Below, piece by piece: positions 59,672-64,000 of a stretch of 64,000 nucleotides of DNA. Both the position numbers and the translations under genes were made by a program. Within the stretch, counting starts at the first letter, position 1. Every line of letters begins with the position of its first letter. Below the pieces are notes generated by a model. That model ran no database searches. It was not told the origin of the DNA and saw only the letters and a list, made by a program, of their open reading frames with translations. Origin of the DNA: Bermanella sp034110565 (GTDB lineage: Bacteria > Pseudomonadota > Gammaproteobacteria > Pseudomonadales > Oceanobacteraceae); the NCBI GenBank assembly GCA_034110565.1, contig JAWUYY010000033.1, positions 15,754 through 79,753 on the forward strand, given 5' to 3'.

Positions 59672-60793
59672 TTATGCAGGGTAAAGCGCCCCTAGAATCC
59701 TAGGGCCTTGAGCACCCGTTACAGCAGCAATGCTTCCCGTTTGTCTTAATATGTTTTGCTGGGCAAGCCAGGCAAATGCCATCGCCTCTACCCATTGAGG
59801 GTCAATGCCGAGTTTTGCACTGCGGTAAACGTGAAAGCCCGAGCCTAGTTCATGACTTAGCGCTTTTAATAGCTCGCCATTAAATGCACCGCCACCACAT
59901 ACGACCACATCACTAGACTGAGTTAACTGCTTAATTTCACGGCTCACACTATTAGCCGTGAGCTGTAACAAGGTAGCCTGAACATCCTGTGCTGCAATAT
60001 CGTCAATTGGGAACTGAGTCAGCCATTGTAAATTGAAATGCTCTCGCCCAGTGCTCTTTGGTGCAGGCATTTTAAAGTAAGGGTCATCTAGTAATTGATT
60101 TAATAGGCGCTTATTAATTTCGCCGCTTTGTGCCCATTGCCCGTTGAGGTCATATTGACCTTTGCTGTTATTCACACACCAAGCATCCATTAAAATGTTG
60201 CCAGGTCCAGTATCAAAGCCACCAATATCACCATTGGCTGGTAAGAAACTAATATTGGCCATGCCGCCAATATTAACCACGATAGTGTCTTTACCTATTT
60301 GCTGAAAAACGTGCTGGTGAAAAGCGGGTACCAATGGTGCGCCTTGTCCTCCTGCCGCCATATCTCTTGAGCGAAAGTCGCAGACCACGTCAATGCCCGC
60401 GAGCTCAGCAAGTAAAGCACCATTAATAAGTTGTATTGTATAATGAGGCGGCATATGACGCACGGTCTGGCCATGACAGCCAATCGCACTTACTTGCTCC
60501 GCTTTGAAGTTGGTATGACTAAGCACCTCTTTTACGCCTTGAGCGTACAGCTGACTTAGTTGATTACTCACCTTAGCGGCTAGATTGAGCTCGTCTTCAA
60601 CGCCTTGGCATAAGGACATAATCTGCATTCTAAGGGCATCAGGAAGCGCAGCATGGATGGAGCCAATTAGCTCAATTTTATTGGCAGCAATACTGATTAA
60701 AACCGTATCAATACCATCAAGACTCGTCCCCGACATTTGACCAATGTAATAAGCTGTATTGCTCTGATCAACGGGAGGCAAAGTAATCACCAT
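59672..60793 (-). CDS. anmK: Anhydro-N-acetylmuramic acid kinase
   Basis: A 373-residue kinase that phosphorylates and opens anhydroMurNAc in peptidoglycan recycling. The N-terminal signature YIGQMSGTSLDGIDTVLI and the IGCHGQTVRHMP block near 105 are present, as are VVNIGGMANISFLP and FDTGPGNILMDAW, which bind ATP and sugar. It is convergent with the DsrE-like gene. Its start overlaps the 3' end of the M23 peptidase gene by 26 bases; the pair is the conserved neighbour arrangement with tyrS in Pseudomonas and relatives. An internal start is possible. Confidence 0.97.
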   Translation of the reverse strand: MVITLPPVDQSNTAYYIGQMSGTSLDGIDTVLISIAANKIELIGSIHAALPDALRMQIMSLCQGVEDELNLAAKVSNQLSQLYAQGVKEVLSHTNFKAEQVSAIGCHGQTVRHMPPHYTIQLINGALLAELAGIDVVCDFRSRDMAAGGQGAPLVPAFHQHVFQQIGKDTIVVNIGGMANISFLPANGDIGGFDTGPGNILMDAWCVNNSKGQYDLNGQWAQSGEINKRLLNQLLDDPYFKMPAPKSTGREHFNLQWLTQFPIDDIAAQDVQATLLQLTANSVSREIKQLTQSSDVVVCGGGAFNGELLKALSHELGSGFHVYRSAKLGIDPQWVEAMAFAWLAQQNILRQTGSIAAVTGAQGPRILGALYPA

Positions 60794-62051
60794 ACATATG
60801 ACCTTCTAAACGCATCACCATAATCTGGGCATAGTGCAAGAAGCTTTCTTTTTGCGTAGGGTCGATTGGTTTCGCATGAGGTAAGCGCACCCGCAGAGGA
60901 TCGCGATGAATGCCATTTACACGGAATTCATAATGCAGGTGTGGGCCTGTCGCTAACCCTGAGCTGCCCACGTAAGCCACAGTTTGGCCTTGCTTGACGC
61001 GTTTGCCAACACGCACACCGCGGCCAAATGACTCAAGGTGCGCATATAAAGTCGTATAGCTAGTGCCATGTTGAAGAATTAATACCCTGCCATAACCCCC
61101 TTTACGACCAGAAAAAATGACTTTGCCGTCACCGGCTGCCCGAATAGGTGTGCCACGACGAGCGGCATAGTCGACGCCTTTATGAGCGCGAATACGGTGT
61201 AAAACAGGGTGCTTGCGGGACGGTGTGAATCTAGAGCTAATACGAGTGAAGTCAACGGGAGTGCGTAAGAATGCTTTACGCATACTCAGTCCAGCAGGAG
61301 TAAAGTATTGCGCGTAACCTTTCGCGTCGTCATAGCGTACCGCTGTGTAGGCTTTGCCTTGATTTTCAAAGCGGGCAACGAGTATGTCGCCGTCACCTAC
61401 TTTCTTGCCATCGAGATATTTTTCTTGGTAGATCAGGCTGAAGTTATCACCTTGGCGAATATCTAGTGCGAAATCCACGTCCCAGCCAAAAATAGTGGCC
61501 AACTGCATAATGGTATTATTGCTCATGCCTGAGTCGATACCAGCTTCAAATAGCGAACTATTAATCGTACCTTGAGCGAATGTTTCGACCACATCAGGTT
61601 CGAGCATGACGTGGGCGCTTTCAAAGCCGCTGTCGTTGCGTTCAAAAACATAGCTTTCAAATAATGATTTTTCTAGGCGGAAGCTCAGCAAGGTTTGATC
61701 GTCTAGGTTAAAGCCGACCTTATCACCAGGGTGAAGTTGATTAAGGCTAGCACCGTGTTCAGTCTGAGTTAATTTGTATAAAAGCTGAGATGATAAGCCT
61801 TTATTCACAAACAACTGAGCAAGGGTATCCCCGGGCTTAATTGCCTGCATATTCCAATCAATAGCATCTTCTTTTGGGGGGGCGTCCTGTGTGCTAGGCA
61901 GCGGCAATTGGTAGGCAAACGTACGTCGTTCCAGTTCTTGTTTAACTGGAATTAAAATAAGCAGTGCGACCACAAATAAACAGGTCAAACCAAGCGCAAT
62001 CCAGTGGCGCTTAGGCAGCAGTTCAATAGTGGATAAATCCTTGTTAATCAT
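60768..62051 (-). CDS. M23-family murein endopeptidase with LysM-like/OapA region
   Basis: A 427-residue envelope enzyme. A membrane helix is at about 17-37. An OapA/LysM-like binding region (about 60-150, with AIKPGDTLAQLFVNKGLSSQ) follows, then a linker domain, then the M23 peptidase (about 275-395). Zinc ligands are His and Asp in HKGVDYA and the HxH in HLHYEF; the active-site GxxxP-type context GPHLHYEF is intact. It resembles MepM/YebA, which cuts peptide cross-links. It overlaps anmK, so coregulation of wall cutting and recycling is likely. It is divergent from tyrS. Confidence 0.93.
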   Translation of the reverse strand: MINKDLSTIELLPKRHWIALGLTCLFVVALLILIPVKQELERRTFAYQLPLPSTQDAPPKEDAIDWNMQAIKPGDTLAQLFVNKGLSSQLLYKLTQTEHGASLNQLHPGDKVGFNLDDQTLLSFRLEKSLFESYVFERNDSGFESAHVMLEPDVVETFAQGTINSSLFEAGIDSGMSNNTIMQLATIFGWDVDFALDIRQGDNFSLIYQEKYLDGKKVGDGDILVARFENQGKAYTAVRYDDAKGYAQYFTPAGLSMRKAFLRTPVDFTRISSRFTPSRKHPVLHRIRAHKGVDYAARRGTPIRAAGDGKVIFSGRKGGYGRVLILQHGTSYTTLYAHLESFGRGVRVGKRVKQGQTVAYVGSSGLATGPHLHYEFRVNGIHRDPLRVRLPHAKPIDPTQKESFLHYAQIMVMRLEGHMYGDYFASR

Positions 62052-62226
62052 AGTATTGCCTGTACATCTGTTGGGGCAAGCATAACATTCCTTATTTTAA
62101 ATAGTAGACCCGTTTGAGCGCTTTAGGAGCCAGTTGGCAGCTAAATTACTGCAACAACTTGCAAAACTTCTCAAATCCGTTAATTTCCCTGCTTCATTCA
62201 GATACGAGTTCTACTGGGTAAGCTAC

Positions 62227-63522
62227 ATGACAGCGGCATTAATAGAAGACCTAAAGGCCAGAGGCCTGTACAACGATTGCACCGGCGAAGCCGAATTAGT
62301 TGAGCGCCTAGAGGCGGGCTGTCAGACCTTGTATTGTGGGTTTGACCCCACAGCAGATAGTTTGCACATTGGCTCGTTAGTGCCATTGCTGGTTCTTAAG
62401 CGGTTTCAGATGGCAGGGCATAGGCCCTTGGCATTAGTAGGCGGTGCAACGGGCTTGATCGGTGATCCAAGTTTTAAAGCAGCAGAGCGCAAACTCAATG
62501 GACCTGAAGTCGTGTCTAGCTGGGTTGAAAAGTTAAAGACACAAGTCAGTCGCTTCATTGATTTTGATAGCGGAGAGAATTCAGCCAAGGTTGTAAATAA
62601 CCTAGACTGGGTTGGCCAGTTTAATATGCTCGACTTCCTGCGCGATGTGGGTAAGTACTTCTCTGTTAACCAGATGATTCAAAAAGAATCGGTTAAACAG
62701 CGCTTAGACCGAGATGGTGCCGGTATTAGTTTTACTGAGTTCACCTATATGATTCTTCAAAGTTATGACTTTGCAAAGCTCAATGAAATAGAGAACTGTA
62801 TTCTACAGATTGGCGGTTCTGATCAGTGGGGTAATATCACTGGCGGCACAGAGTTAACTCGCCGTATGAATGGCAATCAAGTATTTGGTTTGACCTTGCC
62901 TTTAGTAACCAAATCAGACGGCACTAAATTTGGTAAAACAGAAAGTGGCACCATCTGGCTAGATGCGAAGAAAACATCGCCGTATGCGTTTTATCAATTT
63001 TGGCTGAACACGGCTGATGCTGATGCCTATAAATTCCTTAAATACTTTACCTTCTTATCTGTTGAAGAGATTGATGGTATAGAGAAAATTGACGCTGAGA
63101 TTCAAGGTCGCAAAACAGCGCAGCCTATATTAGCAAAAGAGGTCACCAAATTGTTACATGGTGAAGATGGCTTGCTTGCAGCTGAACGTATTACCGAAGC
63201 ACTTTTTTCTGGTGATGCAGCGGCACTAAGTGAACAAGATCTAGAGCAAATAAAGCTAGATGGCTTACCATCTGGCGATATTCAAGCGTCTGACTTGATT
63301 GACGTGCCATTAACGCAGTTATTATCAGATGCGGGCTTGGGTCAAGGTAAGCAAATTAAGGATGCTTTAGGACGAAATGCGGTGATTGTTAATGGCAAAG
63401 GCTATGGAATGGAGTCATTAATGGCCGCTCAGGATATTTACAGTAAAGATAATGCTCTATTTGGGCGTTTTTTCATCACTAAACTAGGCAAGAAAAAGCA
63501 CCACCTGTTTGAATTAAAATAG
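62227..63522 (+). CDS. tyrS: Tyrosyl-tRNA synthetase
   Basis: A 431-residue class I aminoacyl-tRNA synthetase, charging tRNA-Tyr. The start is ATG 62227 (MTAALIEDLKARGLYND); the frame is open upstream, but E. coli TyrS aligns from here. The HIGH equivalent is HIGS at 47-50, and the KMSKS equivalent is KFGKT in the TKSDGTKFGKTESG segment. The C-terminal S4-like RNA-binding domain (about 360-431) is present. It is divergent from the M23 peptidase gene and followed by rrn promoters. Confidence 0.98.
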   Translation: MTAALIEDLKARGLYNDCTGEAELVERLEAGCQTLYCGFDPTADSLHIGSLVPLLVLKRFQMAGHRPLALVGGATGLIGDPSFKAAERKLNGPEVVSSWVEKLKTQVSRFIDFDSGENSAKVVNNLDWVGQFNMLDFLRDVGKYFSVNQMIQKESVKQRLDRDGAGISFTEFTYMILQSYDFAKLNEIENCILQIGGSDQWGNITGGTELTRRMNGNQVFGLTLPLVTKSDGTKFGKTESGTIWLDAKKTSPYAFYQFWLNTADADAYKFLKYFTFLSVEEIDGIEKIDAEIQGRKTAQPILAKEVTKLLHGEDGLLAAERITEALFSGDAAALSEQDLEQIKLDGLPSGDIQASDLIDVPLTQLLSDAGLGQGKQIKDALGRNAVIVNGKGYGMESLMAAQDIYSKDNALFGRFFITKLGKKKHHLFELK

Positions 63523-63547
63523 AGACAAAAAGATTTAAGCCTAACGG

Positions 63548-63575
63548 TTGACGAGATAGATAATCTCCCTATAAT
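63548..63575 (+). promoter_or_regulatory. rRNA promoter P1
   Basis: TTGACG (63548-63553) and a perfect TATAAT (63570-63575) are separated by 16 bases, followed by a GC-rich discriminator GCGCGCC. This is the usual shape of a stringently controlled rRNA promoter. Confidence 0.85.
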
Positions 63576-63694
63576 GCGCGCCTCCTTCAACGGGAAGCGC
63601 GTTTTCTTTATCAGAAATATGAAAAAGAAAACCCCGAAAAGGATGCTTAGTTTTTAGTCAGCTAAAACTGAAAAAATTAAGTAAAAACAAAGTG

Positions 63695-63722
63695 TTGACA
63701 GCTAATCGAAACACTGTAAAAT
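63695..63722 (+). promoter_or_regulatory. rRNA promoter P2
   Basis: TTGACA (63695-63700) and TAAAAT (63717-63722), 16 bases apart, with a GCGCGTCC discriminator. It is the second of three tandem rRNA-type promoters. Confidence 0.85.
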
Positions 63723-63803
63723 GCGCGTCCGCTTCGAGGTAAACACCTCAAGCGAAACGAAAAATTTAGAAGCTTTTCAAAATAAAAACTTTTAAATAAT
63801 TTG

Positions 63804-63831
63804 TTGACACAAGGGAGCGGTTCTGTAGAAT
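63804..63831 (+). promoter_or_regulatory. rRNA promoter P3
   Basis: TTGACA (63804-63809) and TAGAAT (63826-63831), 16 bases apart, followed by ACGCGCC. It is the nearest of the three to the 16S gene. Confidence 0.85.
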
Positions 63832-63839
63832 ACGCGCCT

Positions 63840-64000
63840 CGCTTCGAGAGAAGCACTGTACTAGCTTAGCTAGAAAGCAGATAAGAAATGGCCAGTCCGA
63901 GCGACGGTCACGATCTTTAAAAACGAATTCAGACAATTCGTGTGGGTACTTACCGAGAGTCGAGATGTACAGCTTCTTAGGAAGCAAAAGACTTTTCAAG
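63840..64000 (+). other. Leader of an rRNA operon (16S beyond the window)
   Basis: The three promoters lead into a leader without a gene. GATCTTTAAAAA (about 63911-63922) resembles the boxA-like antitermination region, followed by a segment ending in GTGTGGGTACTTACC typical of sequence just before 16S rRNA in gammaproteobacteria. The 16S gene itself is not in the window, so rrn identity rests on promoter and leader form. Confidence 0.75.

Noticed and set aside
1..64000. CRISPR arrays, insertion sequences and complete tRNA genes
   Set aside because: No regularly spaced repeat-spacer pattern, no transposase and no tRNA cloverleaf with flanking structure was seen on either strand; tmRNA is the only tRNA-like gene.

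Overview
The window is chromosomal DNA from a marine-type gammaproteobacterium. The tmRNA tag, the grpE-dnaK-dnaJ-dapB-carAB-greA order, the tyrS-anmK-M23 peptidase cluster next to a ribosomal RNA operon, and a secreted lipase with its foldase all fit an Oceanospirillales relative such as Bermanella or Oleispira. The genus is an inference; no 16S gene lies inside the window.

Layout. 1-2310: the int-proximal end of a genetic element (AlpA-type regulator, unknown ORF, P4-type integrase) inserted at the 3' end of the tmRNA gene. 2310-7940: tmRNA, porin, its partner smpB, a sodium-dependent symporter, ratA-rnfH, and divergent bamE and fur. 7950-15790: recN behind a LexA-type promoter, then the heat-shock block grpE-dnaK-dnaJ with sigma-32-like promoters, an enoyl-CoA hydratase-like gene, and dapB. 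15830-23950: about 8 kb of mostly minus-strand accessory genes (haloalkane dehalogenase with TetR, secreted hydrolase, aminopropyltransferase-like protein, lipoprotein Nudix protein, amidotransferase, dipeptidase, SIMPL lipoprotein) separating dapB from carA, genes that are often neighbours. 24100-29370: carAB behind a leader-peptide attenuator, then greA. 29400-38950: bluB, thioesterase, a queuosine-mannosyltransferase-like glycosyltransferase coupled to glutathione peroxidase, a TetR/AidB-like acyl-CoA dehydrogenase pair, lipase plus foldase, and an inositol-phosphatase family gene. 39000-48130: two c-di-GMP enzymes, DNA polymerase II divergent from a pentapeptide-repeat gene, a two-domain cyclic-nucleotide-binding-like protein, and a strong candidate for a Fur-repressed small RNA. 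48170-53030: unknown protein, DUF1439 protein, MATE exporter, solute-binding protein, porin. 53040-63520: hemL-hemJ-clc, argC, DUF6776-like protein, bactofilin, erpA, DsrE-like protein, anmK, M23 peptidase, tyrS. 63548-64000: three tandem rRNA-type promoters and the leader of an rrn operon whose 16S gene starts beyond the edge.

Shared themes: ribosome rescue (tmRNA and SmpB), iron control (Fur, the candidate Fur-regulated RNA, ErpA), SOS repair (recN, polB), proteostasis (GrpE/DnaK/DnaJ) and arginine/pyrimidine supply (carAB, argC). The most novel items are regulatory: the carA leader peptide with three Arg codons inside the terminator, the Fur-boxed small RNA at about 45905-46034, and a hairpin RNA with two AAGGA loops downstream of recN. 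Most remaining genes are ordinary housekeeping genes.
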